Source: Micractinium sp. NFX-FRZ (Eukaryota > Chlorophyta > Trebouxiophyceae > Chlorellales > Chlorellaceae). Taken from it: 64,000 bases of DNA. The position numbers were made by a program, and so were the translations under genes. The DNA is taken from NCBI GenBank assembly GCA_029339195.1, contig JAPTJF010000208.1, positions 1-64,000 of the forward strand, read 5' to 3'. The notes beneath the pieces were generated by a model. It was not told the origin of the DNA. It made no database searches and worked only from the letters and a program-made list of their open reading frames with translations. Positions 1 through 12,500 of the stretch are shown here, piece after piece (position 1 is the first letter of the stretch; each line of letters begins with the position of its first letter).

Positions 1-382
1 CGCGGCCCCGGGCGCGGCGACCGCGGCGGGCGGTATGGGGACCGCGACAGCGACCGCAGCGGCCGGGGCGAGCGCGGCGAGCGCGGCGCCAGCTGGTATG
101 AGGGAGGCTCCTCTGGTGCTGGCGCTGCCGACCACGCCAGCAGCCCTGCTGACCTGTCTTGGTGGGACTTGGATGGCGCAGGCGCCACCGCAGCAGACGC
201 CTCGGATGAGGGGGTGAGTCCTGAGCAGCGTTGGAGAGGGAACTGCCTGGGGAATGCTGTGCAGGAGAGCTGGTGGGAACCGGTTTGCTGCAGTGGCGGG
301 CAGCTGGGGCCCTGGTTGTGTGCGTGTGCCAGATGGCTGTTGAAGCAGCTGCCCTGCCCCGCCTGCCTTGATTGTGCACAAA

Positions 383-424
<42 letters not shown>

Positions 425-1338
425 GCCGCAGGCTCCCTCCCTTGCTCTTTGCAGCGCCCTCACTCTCTGCCCGGCCCTCTTTCCCTGGATGCAGACTGGC
501 TTTGCTGGCGTGTACTCTGGATCCCCCGACTGGGAGGGCCAGGGCCAGAGCCAGGGCCAGAGCCAGGACAGGCGCCAGGATCGGGGAGAGGACAGCCGCC
601 GTGGCGGCGACGACAGGCGGGAGGACAGCCGCCGGCGCAGCAGCAGCAGCGCCGCCTGGCGTGGCGACGGCGGCTATGACCGTGAGGGCGGCGAGCAGCG
701 ACAGAGTGGACAGTGGCGCGGCCGTGACGCTGGCGCGGCATCCGGTGGTGACGACAGCTGGTCGGGCGGCTGGGAGGGCGAGGGCGCGGGCGGCGCTGGC
801 GGCCAGGCGGCCTCCCAGGCAGACTTCTCTGCTGCCGCCTCCTTCAAGCCTGGAGAGCAGGTGCGCGCAGCAGCTGTGCTTGTTGCCTCCCACCTTCCCC
901 TGTGTGCGTACACATGTGCTGGCAGCGGGTGGAAGTTTTTCTCCTGTGCAGAAAGTATGGGCAGAGAGCAGGTGTGCATGGCTGCAGTGGGCAATCTCAG
1001 AGCACGTGTCTGCACCCTGCCTGGGGGCCTGTGCTGCTCCTGGCTCTAGGCCAAAGTGGCGGCCAGCATCTGGGGTGCAGAGGAGGCTGCCTGCAGGCAT
1101 CTGGTGGCCAGCTATCTGAATTCCCCTCCATCCCCTGCTCCCCCCCACCGGTGCGCAGGTGGCCGTCACCGGCGGCAACTTCCGCGACTTCGAGGGGACG
1201 GTGCTGGCGTCGGAGGGCGGGCGGGTGACCGCTGAGCTGGACATCTTTGGGAAGCGCACCCGCGTGGAGCTCAGCCCCGGGGATGTGTCCAAGGCGGAGG
1301 GCGGCGGCGGCACCGGCGGCGGTGATGGCGACGCATGA
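1..1338 (+). CDS. Plastid NusG-like KOW-domain protein (pTAC13-like), 3' part
   Basis: Partial gene; the 5' end lies outside the window. Exons: <1..213, 495..860, 1159..1338 (stop TGA 1336-1338), all joined in phase 0. Exons 1 and 2 encode a Gly/Arg/Asp/Ser-rich linker full of RGD, GQSQ and DRR repeats. Exon 3, continued from the GEQ at the end of exon 2, encodes a KOW motif: GEQVAVTGGNFRDFEGTV, then ELDIFGKRTRVEL. That is the C-terminal KOW signature of bacterial NusG and of the plant plastid-nucleoid protein pTAC13, which work in transcription elongation. The N-terminal NGN domain would be upstream. Plastid location is inferred from the family. The first intron carries a CTG repeat. The call rests on the KOW motif alone; another KOW protein (for example a ribosome-linked one) is possible but fits the spacing less well. 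Confidence 0.7.
383..422. repeat. (CTG)n microsatellite in intron 1 of the NusG-like gene
   Basis: About 13 uninterrupted CTG units lie just upstream of the pyrimidine-rich tract before the acceptor at 494. The repeat is read as poly-Leu, poly-Ala or poly-Cys in overlapping frames, so ORFs through it are artefacts. Confidence 0.9.
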
Positions 1339-2094
1339 AGGAAGCCAGCCGCGGCGCATCCCGTGTGTTGCCAACAGGCACGCGCGAATATTGAGGCATG
1401 GCTGCTGCCCGGAGGGCGACGCCGGCTGGCGGCGCAGGCGGTGCATGAAGCAGAGCCGCGGCGCCTTTGAATACGTAGGTTGCTGGTTGCAGCAAACAAG
1501 TTTTTCGGATTGTTTTCACTCTGGAGTGGGGCCTGCCACCTTCTCTCCTTTTCGTTGTGCTCTGTTTCGTTGTGCTCCTCTGAAACCTTCCCCCGCTCCT
1601 TCCCACTTTTCAGCTCGTGCCCCTCCTCACCTCACAACTGCCATGCCTATACCACAGAGGCCCTCTGCTGTTCCACTACTCCTCATCGTTCTGTCTTACA
1701 CCGGCTGTCGTCGTAACTCTCTCTGAGGCAGGGCAATGCATCCAGGCAGGCGGTGAGGGTTGGACAGCCGCTGGCGGTGCAAGCAGGAGGGGGGGAAGCA
1801 GCGAGCTCCTGTGTAGTGCAGGTGTGCAAGAGGAGGAAAGCAACGAAGGGGGTACAAGTGGCAGTGTGGGAGGGAGAAAGTCAGAGGGGAGCCTGCAAAA
1901 CGGGGGGTGGAAGCGGCTGCCGCTGGGTGGCCGGCGGCTGCCCACAAGCTATGCGAGGCTGTGTCAGTTCTGGTTGGTCAAGCCAGCCACCCGCCCTGCA
2001 CAGGGGGGTTGGGCCGTGCTCTGAGGTGCCGTACATCTCTTCTGCCATACGCATATCCACTTCAAGTTCCCTCCCCGTCCAAGAGCTACTCTAG
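1339..2094. other. Convergent intergenic region
   Basis: Two 3' ends face each other here: the NusG-like gene (+) and the membrane-protein gene (-). No convincing coding sequence was found. A TTACA (TGTAA on the minus strand) near 1695 could be the poly(A) signal of the minus-strand gene. Confidence 0.5.
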
Positions 2095-5000
2095 CTAGTA
2101 ATAGTACTCTCCTGGCGGAGGCGGCGGCAGAGGCGGGCGGGGCGGCGGGCGGGGACCCGGCGGAGCCTGGCAGATGTTGAGCTGCGCACACAGGCAGGGT
2201 GGGGGGCATGCACCGTCAGTTGTGCACAGGCGGGGGGCGCGGGCTGTCGTGGGCGGGAGAGCATGGTCACCGCCACGACACCGCCCCAGGCATCCCGCAT
2301 GCTCGCATCAGGCATGCCCATCCTCCTCTCCCCACAACCCTTCTCCCCTGGTTGGTCCCCCTTCCTGCGCATCAATCCTGACACCCACTCTTCCCTCCTC
2401 TTCCCCCCACAACCCCACCTTGTTGTGCGCCGGCAACCTCCTTCCCTCTCGGATACCTCGTGCCCTCCTTCCTGCGCAAGGTTGCTGATGTCAGCACCGC
2501 ATCCCCCCCTCATCCCTCACAGCCCCACCTTGTAGTACGCCCGCATCATGCGCTCCCGCCTGGCCGTGAACCCAATGTTCCTGCAGGGGGCATGCGGGAT
2601 TTGAGTCAGGGGGGGAGTGCAGCACAGGTAGCACAGTACAGCACAGTACAGCACAGTACAGCACAGCACAGGGCAGCATGGATACAGCACAAGGGCATCA
2701 CATCTGTATCCACATACGGCGCAGGTTAGGGCAGCGCAGGTGCAGCACTGGGCAGCGAAGGTACAGCACTGGGCAGCGCAGCACAGGTTAGGGCAGCACT
2801 GGGCAGCGCAGGTACAGCCCAAGCCAGCAGCGGGCTGGGCAGGGCACTCACAGGCACGTGGGCTTGGAGCGGTCAAACAGGCCGCACACGCGGGTCAGCA
2901 GCGGGTGGCCCGGCAGATTGCGCACGTTGGCGCATCTGTCCAGGCTGTTGGGGCAGGCCGACTGCGGCAGGCAGGCAGGCAGGCCGCCAGGGTTTGGGTG
3001 AGGGAGGGGATGTGGGCAAGCACGGTGTAGCGTGTGGGAGCAGCTTGCGTGAAAGCAGGTGGGGTGGGGGAGCAGGGCGACGGGGGGTGCAATGGGGGGT
3101 GGCCAACGCCTCCCACCTCCCCTCCCTAGCCCAGCTGCTGCATGGCCCAACTACACCGCCGAACGCCCCAGCAGCACTCCACACCGCTGGCAGGTACGGA
3201 ACAACGCGACTCGCTCCTGCAGCTGCAGAGCGCTCTGCGGGGCGCCCCCTGTGATGCTCCCAATGATGCACGGCAGCGCACAGCACTGGCAGCATGTGAT
3301 GCTTGCATGCGCTGCCTTCCCTTCTGCTTCTCTTCAGAAGCCTTACACACATTGTATGCAATGGCTGGAGGCAGGAGCACCCACCTGGCACAGGCGCAGC
3401 GCCACCTCGGGGCTGTAGTTGCACGGGTTGTCGCTCTGGAGGCATGTGTACACCGCTGCATGGGCAGAGCAGGGATGAAAGGGCAAATAGGTTCAAGGGC
3501 TGGTGCGCGCTGCATTCACGTTGCAACACCGTTGGAGTGTGTGTTCGAGGGAGGTAGACGCGGGTGGCAGGCACGGGGTCGTGTGCGGCTATGGTCAAGC
3601 CGCCAGGCCCGACAGATGCAGCTTGTGCGCTGCCAGGTGCAAGTGCTCGAACCTACCCCATGCAAGTCTAGAGCCCTATCAGCTGCGCCCTGCAAGCCTC
3701 CCCTGCACTGAACCTGCCAATCCAGCAGCCCTCAACCCCCGCCACCGCCTGTGCATGCCCACCCTGAACGAACTCCCCCATGCTGTGCCCCTGCTAGCCC
3801 GCATCGCCCCAGTGTGCCTGCCCACCTTCTAGTTCTTGTTGCAGTTGCAAAACACTCCCGCCGCCCTGCCCTGCCCCAACCCCCCCTCCTGCTTCAAGCC
3901 TTGTTGGCGCTGGCATCCCCGCTGCGCCCGCCCACCTTCTATTCCTATGATGCAGTTGCGCGGCACCACCCCGTTGTAGTAGGCCGGGTACCGCTTCCCA
4001 TAGTCTGCATCCTTCCTGTCTATCAGGTTTGCCGCATAGTGCTCCGGCTTCTGACGCACGGAAGGCGGGGCAGGGCAAGCAGGCAACAAGTAGGCAGCTG
4101 TGAGTTGGATAAGCGAATCAGGAAAGGACATGGGCTTGGGCCGGACTGTGCCGCTGCCTGCCTGGGCGGCAGAAACATTACTGGCAGCAGCATGAGAGCT
4201 GGCCAGCAGCAACAAAAGTGAGAGCAGCAGCCGCAGAGCATACAGCACCCTGCTTAGCGCACGCATGCACGGCGCCAAGCAGGGATCCCAATGGATGAAA
4301 CGCAGCTCACTACACGCCGCCCGCTTCACCCATGCATGCGCCACAGCAAGCGAGTCGTGATTGGCATCCACGATACTCCACCTTCTCCCTGGCCCACCTC
4401 CCACCCGTTCCAAGGTAAGCAACACAACATTCCCACTGCAGGCGCGCCACACACCCACCCCAGCGCAGCTTGCCCCAATGCAGTCGACCCCATGAAGCAG
4501 TCCCGACTCCCGCCCCACACACCCCAGGGAAGATGGCTGTGACGTTTGAGAAGCGGAAGCGCGCCAGGTTGGCGGGCGCCACCTCACAGAACGCAGGCGG
4601 CGGTGGCGGCGGCAGGGGCGGCAGCGGCGCTGCACTCGTGAGGAAGCGGGTGGCAATTCATTGCCGGTGGGTATGAGCACAACAATCGCTGAGCATGACA
4701 TGCGCACAGCAGGCGCCAGTGACGCATGTGGTTTGGAGGTGAACACGCCGCCCCAGAGTGTGCCCCTTCCTGCTGCATCACATGCCTGCCCATTACTCCT
4801 TTTCCTGCCACTTTTATGCCGCACGCCACCCGCCGATGCCAACGCCAGCCAACCCACCCTACTCACGTGCCATTCGTCGGCGCTTCCCCGGTGGTGGCAG
4901 CGGCGGCAGCGGTGGCACCCCCGCCGGCGGCGGTCCTGTTGATGCAGCTTCCGCGCCTAGCGCTGCTGCTGCCGGCGCACGCGCTGCACGCCGGCTGTTG

Positions 5001-5566
5001 CTCACCCCCACAGCTGCGTTCACTGCCAGTGCTGTGAAGAGGGTGAGCAGGATCCACCCGGCTGCCAGGGCTTCAGAGCGCCGCCAGGGCACTTTCCAGG
5101 CATCTGCCCCATACGGGTCGTCATCTTCCTCCTCATCTTCCTGGAAAAACTCGCTCCACGCATGCCCCACCGCAAACTGCTCGCCTGCTGCTGCACAGTC
5201 TCCTCCGCCAGCGCTGCCGTGCCCTGCGCTGCCGCCGCCGCCGCCGGCGCCGCTGAACCCTGCCGCGCTGTCGTCGGCGCTCTTCCAGGAGCCGCCGCTT
5301 TTGCCGGTAAAGCACTTGAGGTCAGGCCCTAGCATGCCTTTTGGAGGTCCTGCCAGTGCGGCCATCCGCTCGTCGTGCTCGCTGCCAGGGGCCGAGGCAG
5401 AGAGCGGGCCGGGGCCGGCGGCGGCGCCAGCGCAGCTGCCGGCGGCGGATCCGGCTAGGCTGCCGCTGGCCAGGGGCGAGTCCCTGGACAGCGCCGAGTC
5501 CTCAAGAGTGTCGATGCTGGGCGGCGCGGAAGGCTGGCTGCGGGCTTGCTCCAGGACCCGGCTCAT
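2095..5566 (-). CDS. Single-pass membrane protein with Pro-rich stalk and Cys-rich outer domain
   Basis: I do not recognise this family. Exons (minus): 5566..4867, 4629..4523, 4050..3936, 3455..3385, 3216..3157, 2961..2852, 2580..2529, 2166..2095; all phases agree and give about 428 aa. The start is MSRVLEQ; an in-frame ATG 10 codons upstream is the alternative. The first 190 residues are Ser/Ala/Gly-rich with an acidic EDEEEDDD patch. One hydrophobic helix (AAGWILLTLFTALAVNAAVG) is followed by a PPLPPLPPPPPAF stalk. Then comes a domain with about 11 cysteines (VYTCLQSDNPCNYSPE, CQRCGV, CPNSLDRCANV, KPTCLNIGF) and an N-glycosylation-type SNVT. The C-terminus is again Pro-rich and ends GEYYY. 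I infer a type II membrane protein with the Cys-rich part outside or in the lumen. The consistent splice phases make the model fairly safe; the function is unknown. Confidence 0.72.
2629..2818. repeat. GCACAGTACA / GGGCAGCGCAGGT minisatellites in an intron
   Basis: The intron between exons 6 and 7 of the membrane-protein gene holds about four copies of a 10-bp GCACAGTACA unit (2629-2670). A second family around GCAGCACTGGGCAGCG occurs three times (2735-2818). Both are non-coding. Confidence 0.85.
3821..3848 (-). repeat. Ghost copy of an exon 3' edge plus donor (membrane-protein gene)
   Basis: Positions 3821-3848 repeat 3931-3959, which is the real 3' end of exon 3 with its GT donor. Both begin CCCACCTTCTA and share TGCAGTTGC. 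The copy has decayed and lies inside the intron just downstream of the real exon. Confidence 0.8.
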
Positions 5567-6586
5567 GACGCCGCCAACGACAGCCCAACAGCACACGCGG
5601 GCGAGGGACCCTCCGCGGCTCTCAGTTCGTCATGCACTTGCTGCCATGTTGCTAAAATCGTGGTTTAGGCCGCGGGAGGGCGCTGGTTGCTGAGCCCCTG
5701 GATGCCTGGTGCTGTTGGCCAAGTAAGGGCTGCCCAGCAGATCAGCTGTGCGTGTTCAGGTGGTGTGAAGTCGCGGTACCCAAGCAACCGTAACAAGGAT
5801 GTGAGAGGGCCGGTTGGCGGCGCCCGCTGATATGGCGGGGCGGGGCGCCATGAGCAGTGTGGTGCCATGGCACTTGCAGGCGGCAGTTCGCCAGCGACCA
5901 ACGCCAGCGACCAACGGAGCCGAAATCGAAACTGCCCATGAGTCGACGAGGCCTTCCGAGAACATGCTAACCAGCCAGGCACGCCCCCGCCCGCATAGTT
6001 GCACGGCTCGTCAGCGGCACCGACGTGCAGCAGTAAGCCCAGCCCAGCTGCAACTTCACCAAACCGTGGAGCTTTCTTGTATAAGTAAACCATTCCTAAT
6101 AGTCATATTGCAAATGGGTCTTGCCAGCAAATGAGCACGCACTGACCACGAAGGGTGTTGCCGGCAGTGCGGGACGGTGCTGCCGGCAGCGCCGCCCCTG
6201 CCGCCAGGCACGCCACTCATCTGCGCGCAGCCCTCCAATTCAGCGTCAGTCGCAGTTTCCATCCTGAAACCGCCAGGGCAGTCAGGCAGTGACACCTTCA
6301 GGTGACACGGGGCAGGTAAGTGGTGCGTCAAGAGTTGCGTCAGGGCGAAGAGCAGGCCACGAGCAGCATTGGGCTGCGCATTCCTGCTACCCCGCTGAAT
6401 CAGGTGTTACCCATTTCTCTGGCAGCCGGCGCAGTGGCCAGCGCTGCGCCAGGACAAGGCTCGAGCTCCAGCGCGTTTGACGCACCGCCACTGGCGGGTC
6501 AGTGCTGTCCCTGCAGCCCCTGGAGCATAGACTGACGCCCTAACGCGGGCGCCACAACTAGAGGTGGAGGAGCTTGGGCGCCCACG
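5567..6586. other. Divergent intergenic / promoter region
   Basis: This region separates the membrane-protein gene (-) from the kinase gene (+). It includes an AT-richer stretch near 6070-6120. No ORF with believable composition was found. It should hold both promoters and 5' UTRs. Confidence 0.45.
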
Positions 6587-9500
6587 ATGGGCCTCTGTGC
6601 CTCCAGGCCCACAGATGGCGAGCTGGTGGTAGCGGTGAGTGCAACGGGGCGGCGCAGCGGCGCGCAGGGGCACAGGTAGCTGCCCGGCTGAAGCTGGCGC
6701 CGCCACGGTTGCCGTGCCTGTGCCACAACCACACCGCGCGTGTTCCCTGCCCGCTTCAGGCGGCTGTGGCGCCGGAGCACATCAACACGCGCAGCGCCTC
6801 TGGCCCCCTTGGCTCTGATGGCGGGAGCATCAAGTCGGCGGGCAAGCCCGAGTCGGTGACCACCGCCGGCGGCAGCGGCAAGGCAGGCAGCGGTGAGGTA
6901 CCCGTCATGCTGCTGGACACTAAACAGTTTGAGATTGAGAAGCAGCGGGAGGGCGCCGTCAAGGCCTTGGGCCTGGTGGACACACCCGTGGACGACCCAC
7001 GCTTCAACGCCATCACAAAGTGAGCTGGGTGCTGCTCGGCGCGGTCGCTACGTGTCGTGGATACTGCGCGCCGCGGCAGCCGGGGTGGGGGCTGCGCTGC
7101 CCTGACCCGCCGCACGCACCCCTGCTGCCTGCCAGAAGTCTCTTACGCGCAGCACCCACCATGGGGGGGGGCTGCCTTGGGCGGCGCGCACCGGTGCCCT
7201 TCCCCTGCAGACTCGCAGCCTGTGTCAACCCATGTTCTTCGATGCCCACACACTCACCCCTCTCGTCCACCCACACCCGCTTGCAGGCTCATGTCCGCCA
7301 TCTTCCAGACCCCGGTGGCGCTCATCACGCTCATCACCGAGGACCGCGTGTGGTTCAAGGCACGTGCCTGGGCTGGAAAGGGGAGTTGGCCGTTGCTTGG
7401 GCCTGCGGCCCTGTGCGGCCCTGGCTGCCGGTGTCTGCCTTGCCCTGAGGACCGCGAGTTGGAAAGGGGGTTGTGCAGCGCAAGCCTGAGCCTGAACGGG
7501 AGCCTGCCATGCGCCCGCACGTCTCCCTGCCTGCCTGGCCGCCTGCAGAGCAAGGTGGGACCGTTTGGCGAGTGCGTGACGCGCGAGGGCAGCTGGTGCA
7601 ACTACATCAGCGTGCCCAACACGCCCGAGGGTGAGCCAGGGGGAGCGTGGGGGGCGCAGCGGTCGGGGCACCGTGGCCGGCTTGGAGGCAGCTGGGCTGC
7701 ATGCCGGCCGCGCCCGCAGCAACCCGCCCCGCCTCTTCTCTTCATGGTGTGGAACCCCCTTCCCCTGTGCAGTGCTGATCACGGAGGACGCCTCTGAGGA
7801 TGCGCGGTTTGCAGCCAACCCCTACGTGGCGGGCGCCCCCCACATCAAATTCTACGCAGGTGCTGGCACCCGGTTGGTGGCACCGGGCAGAGGCGCTTGC
7901 TGGTGCTGCTGGTGCTGGGCACAGCCTGCGGGGCAGGCTGCCTGCTGCACCTCTTGCCGCAGCATTGCTTGCCCCTCCTTTGCTCACCTCGGCCCCCCCC
8001 CCGCCGCATGCGCCGGCCTGCAGGAGCTCCGTTGGTGGGCCGCAGTGAGTGCCGGCTGGGACCCCCCCGATGGCTTGCTGGGCGAGCGGGGCGCGGGCGC
8101 CATATTTGCCTGACTGAGCGTGGGATACACGCCTGTTTAGCACAAGCCTGTGATGCTGGCTGAACCGAAACCATCATGAAGCCTGCCTGAACGACTGAGT
8201 GAGGCCGTAGCCAAGGGCACCGCAGCCTGTCCGCTGCCAGAGGAGAGCTGCACCCCTTGCTCCCGACCGCCGGCGCCCGCACCCCTGCCAGGCCGTGCCC
8301 TCGCCCATCCACCGATGCCAATGCAACTGCGCTCTGCCCTGCCCTGCCCCCTCCCCATGCCATCGCAACCCTGCAGACGGCATGCGCTACGGCACGCTGT
8401 GCGTGGTGGACCTCAAGCGCCGCAGCTTCAGCGCCGAGATGTATGCGCTGCTCTGCAACTTTGCCTCCCTGGTGGTGCAAGGTGCGCTGAGCTGGCGGGG
8501 GCAGGTGTCAGGGGCGGGGCGGGGCATGTCTGGCAGGGGTGGTGTTCAGCCGCCAGATCAGCCTGCCTGGAGCCTACCTGCGCTGCCTGTGAGACAGGAG
8601 GGCAAAGGCTTGGTGGGGTGTGGCGGTATTGGTGGCGCTGTGCCCTTGCAAGGGGAACGCCCGTAGCTCTGTGCATGCTGAGTTGCACCTGCGACTGCCT
8701 GCACTTCTCACCCCTGCACGCATGCCGCCGCCGCCATGCACCTTCCACTTGAACCTGTCCTGCCCCTGTCTCTCTCTGGTGCCTGGGCTGCTGAGTTGGA
8801 GCGGGAGGTGTCAGTGCGGGAGGGGGAAGAGCCACCCCAGCCCACCCTGCACCCCACCCCAACCGCTGTGCTCCCATCTCGTTCCTCATTTGAGCTGCAG
8901 AGCTGGAGCGTGACATGGCGTCGATGCAGGAGGTGCGGGAGGAGGCGGCGGCGCTGGCAGAGGGGCAGGAGCGCATCCAGAAGATGCTGGCCTCCGCCCT
9001 GAGTGAGTGCGGCGGGTGGGGATGGCAAGGGCGTGGGGGGTTGGATGGGGTGGAAGAGGGTGTGTGTGAAATGGAGGGCAGCAGCGCATCCAAAAGATGG
9101 TGGCCTTCGCCACGAGTGAGCCGAGGGACAGGGGGTTGAGGAATGTCAGAAGAAACAAGCACAGAAAGAGATGTGCATCCCAATGCCGCTGCCCCACCAG
9201 GGGTGCGGGGCTGTGGGTGGGGCGAGCAGGGCTGGCAGGGCTGACAGGCCTGGGCTGCAGCACCACGCCGGTATCGGTAGCACGCTGCATGCCCCTGCAT
9301 TCCCCTGGAAGCGCCGCTTCCCGCTGGTCACCCCACAAGCATGCACCTGCCGTGCGCTGCGCCACCCTGCCCCGCCCTGCCTTATGATGTGCCCTGCCCC
9401 GCCCTGGCCTCACCTGCCCCGCCCAGCCCGGCCCTCCCTGGCCCCCTGTTTGCCTGCAGGCGCCGTGGCCCTGGTCGACGTGCGCTCCCGCGCCTGGCCC

Positions 9501-12500
9501 GTGCTCTACGCCAACGACGCCTTTGCCCGGGAGGAGGGGGGCGACAGCGTGGAGCAGGTCACGGGGGCAGGCGGCTTCTGGGACCTGTTTGAGCCGGCGG
9601 AGGACAGCAGCAAGGTGCGCTGGCGGGTCGTGTGTTACATTGTGCGCACGTAGGTGCTGTGTGCTGTGTGCTTTGCTGTGCTGTGCTGTGCTATGGTCCC
9701 AGTATGTGTGCGCATCCACTTCCCATGAAGCCTGCCGCTCGCATGCTTCCACAGTGATGCACTGCACCCGGTGCCCCTCTCCACCTTGCCGCCGCCATGC
9801 TCAACACACATTACACACCCCTGTGCTCCTCTGCTGCCTCGCACATGCACACACCTCCTGTGCTCCCCTGTGCTACTCCCACCCCGCAGGGCGAGGTGAT
9901 GAAGGCGGTGGATTCAGCGGTGGCCGCCTGCCGCCCCGCCCGCGTGCACGTGGTGTCCAAGCTCAGCGGGCGGCGCATGACGGTGGTGCTGCGCCCCGGC
10001 TCCTCCGACCAGCTGAGCCCCAGCAAGGTCATTGCCATCCCCAACTGGGTGCCCTCTGAGAAGGCGCCGCAAGTGGGCTGCCACGCGGGTGGGTGGGTGG
10101 GCAGGGGGCGGGAGCGGTGGGCGAGAGGTGGTTGCCATGGCAGGAGGGTGTGCAGGCGGTTCGGGTGCCTGGTTTGCACTTGCATTTTGGTTTATGCTTT
10201 GCATCTGCACGACGCTGAGCTGGATAACTGGTTGCTTACTGGCGCCTCGATGCTTGGCTGGGCCGCCTGCCGTGCCCAGCGCTCAATGATGATGCATGCG
10301 GCAGCCTCCCTGCCGGCCCCCCAAGTGCAGCCGTGCAGCATGGCTGCCTCACTGGGGTGCTTTGCCAACTCAGCACGGAAAGCTCACTCCATCCCCTCTC
10401 CCTCGCCCCCCGCCTGCCTGCCGCCTGCAGGCGCGCTGCCCGGCGTGCTGGACGCGGGCGGCGACACTTTCGAGGGCCCCGCCCCAGCCTCTGAGGGCGC
10501 CCCCTCTCCACAGCTGGCCGCCTGCTTCTGGTTTGTCGAGGTGGAGGGCTCCGCCCCCGCCACCCCCACAGCCGGCTCCGTGGCCTCTGCGGGCAGCCAG
10601 GCCTCGTCGGCCCCCGGCGCCCCCGGCACGCCCAATGCGGCGGAGGTGGCGGCCGGCGCTGGGCGCACGGGCTCCGCCTCCTCCCTCCTGCAGACCTTCT
10701 CCTCGCAGCCGCTGCCAGAGGCGCTGGCGGGGCTGGAGATGGGGCCGCTGGTGGGCGCGGGCTCCTTTGGGCGCGTGTACCGCGGCATGTGGCGGGACTC
10801 CGTGGTGGCCGTCAAAGTCATCGACTGCTCACACACCTCCCAGGCAAGTTGAGTAGTGTGAGCGGCAGAGGGGTGCTCCGTGCGCGGCTGTGAGGGGCGG
10901 CCCTCGACACTGTGGGTGCCGGGACAGTCGTCGAGTGTTGTGTGAACACCGCCCAGGTCGGTGTGGCAAAGTGTGTGGAGCCCCACTCCTGCTGTGCCTC
11001 TCTTGCCCGCGCCCCCCTGCCGCCCAACCGCCCCCACACCACGCGGCCCTTCTCTGGTGGGACCCCCCTTCCTGCAGGCCAGCGCTGGCGAGGCGGCAGA
11101 GACCGCCCTCAAGGAGGCAGCGCTCTCCAAGAGCCTGGACCACCCCTGCATCGTCAAGGTGGGATGTAGATCCTGGGGGTGGGGCGGAACCTGTCCCCAG
11201 TTGATGAAGTTGGACAAGGCAATGTTTGGCTTGGTGCACAATCACGGGCTGAGGTTTTGAAGGTGGGATGGGGGAAGCGTCACGATGGCAGGCCTACAGC
11301 TGTGCCACTGTGAGCCTCCGGTGCACCCACCCACCCATCCCACTCAACCTGCTGGTTTGCGTGCGCTCTTGCTCATCCCACTTACCTTACCTCGCCCCGC
11401 CCCACCCCGCCCCCGCTTGCAGACGTACGACTATGCGATGATGCAGGGCCATGGGGGCAGCATGCTGTGGATGGTGCAGCAGATGTGCAACCACGGCACG
11501 CTCATCGAGGCAGGCAAGTGGGGTGGTCAATGTTGCTTGGAATAGAGGCGGCAGGCAGGCCATACTGAAGGGCTCCCTGGTCCATGCCCAAGCAGAGGGT
11601 TGTGAGATTGTCTATCTGCAGTGCTTCAGGGCCTAGAAGTGGCCAGGGGTGGGCAGTTGGGGCGGCCGGCGCAGATGCCGGCACCTTGTTGTTGGCGCCG
11701 GGCAGAGACGCTTGCTGGTGCTGCTGCTGCTGGGCACAGCCCGCCCCGGGGGCAAGCTGCCTGCTGCACCTCTTGCCGCAGCACTGCTTGCCCCACCTTC
11801 TCTCACCACCACCACCACCACCACGCATGTGCCTCCCTGCAGTGGACCGCGGGTGGATGCGCAAGAAGCGCAGCCTGATGGCGCCCCCCGACCTGCACGC
11901 CGTGCTGCGCACGCTGCGCGAGGTGGCCGACGGCATGGCCTTCCTCCACTCCCAGGACGTCCTGCACTGCGACCTCACCGGTGGGTGTGGGTGGTGGTGT
12001 GAGGGTGGCTGGGTGGGAGGCGCTGCCGCTGCCCCTACCACTGCTCCTGTTGCGTAATGCCACTGCTGCGTGCTGCATGCTGGTCGCATGTCCCCCACTT
12101 TCAGGATGTCAGATGTCATGCACTGCAACTTCACAGGTGGGGGACGGCTGTCCTTTGCTCCTGCTCCTGCTGTGGCCGCATTTTCCCGTGCTGCCCCTCC
12201 CACCTACCTCCTGCACTGCGCCCCACACACTGCTTCCCACACCGCACACCTCCCCTCATGGGCTGCTGCTGCTGCTCTGCAGGCAACAACGTGCTGCTGG
12301 AGGCGGTGGAGCCGGGGCAGGACGAGCGGGGCTTCCGCGCGCGGGTGCGTTGGGTTGTGCTGGGCGTGCCGTGCAAGGGGTTGGGGGAGGGCTTGGGGAT
12401 CCAACGTAGGGCAGTGTGCCGGGGTGCGGTGGGCTGTGCCCCTCCCCACCACTGCTCCGCCCCTTCCCACGTGCGTCGCCTCTCCACGCCTACCCTCTCG

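Noticed and set aside
372..1049. 225-codon ORF beginning in the CTG repeat
   Set aside because: The first part is intron (repeat plus pyrimidine tract); only 495-860 is exon.
8990..9120. Alternative extra exon in the kinase at 9083-9120
   Set aside because: It duplicates exon 8 and lacks an acceptor; inclusion would break the phase to exon 9. It is treated as a ghost copy.
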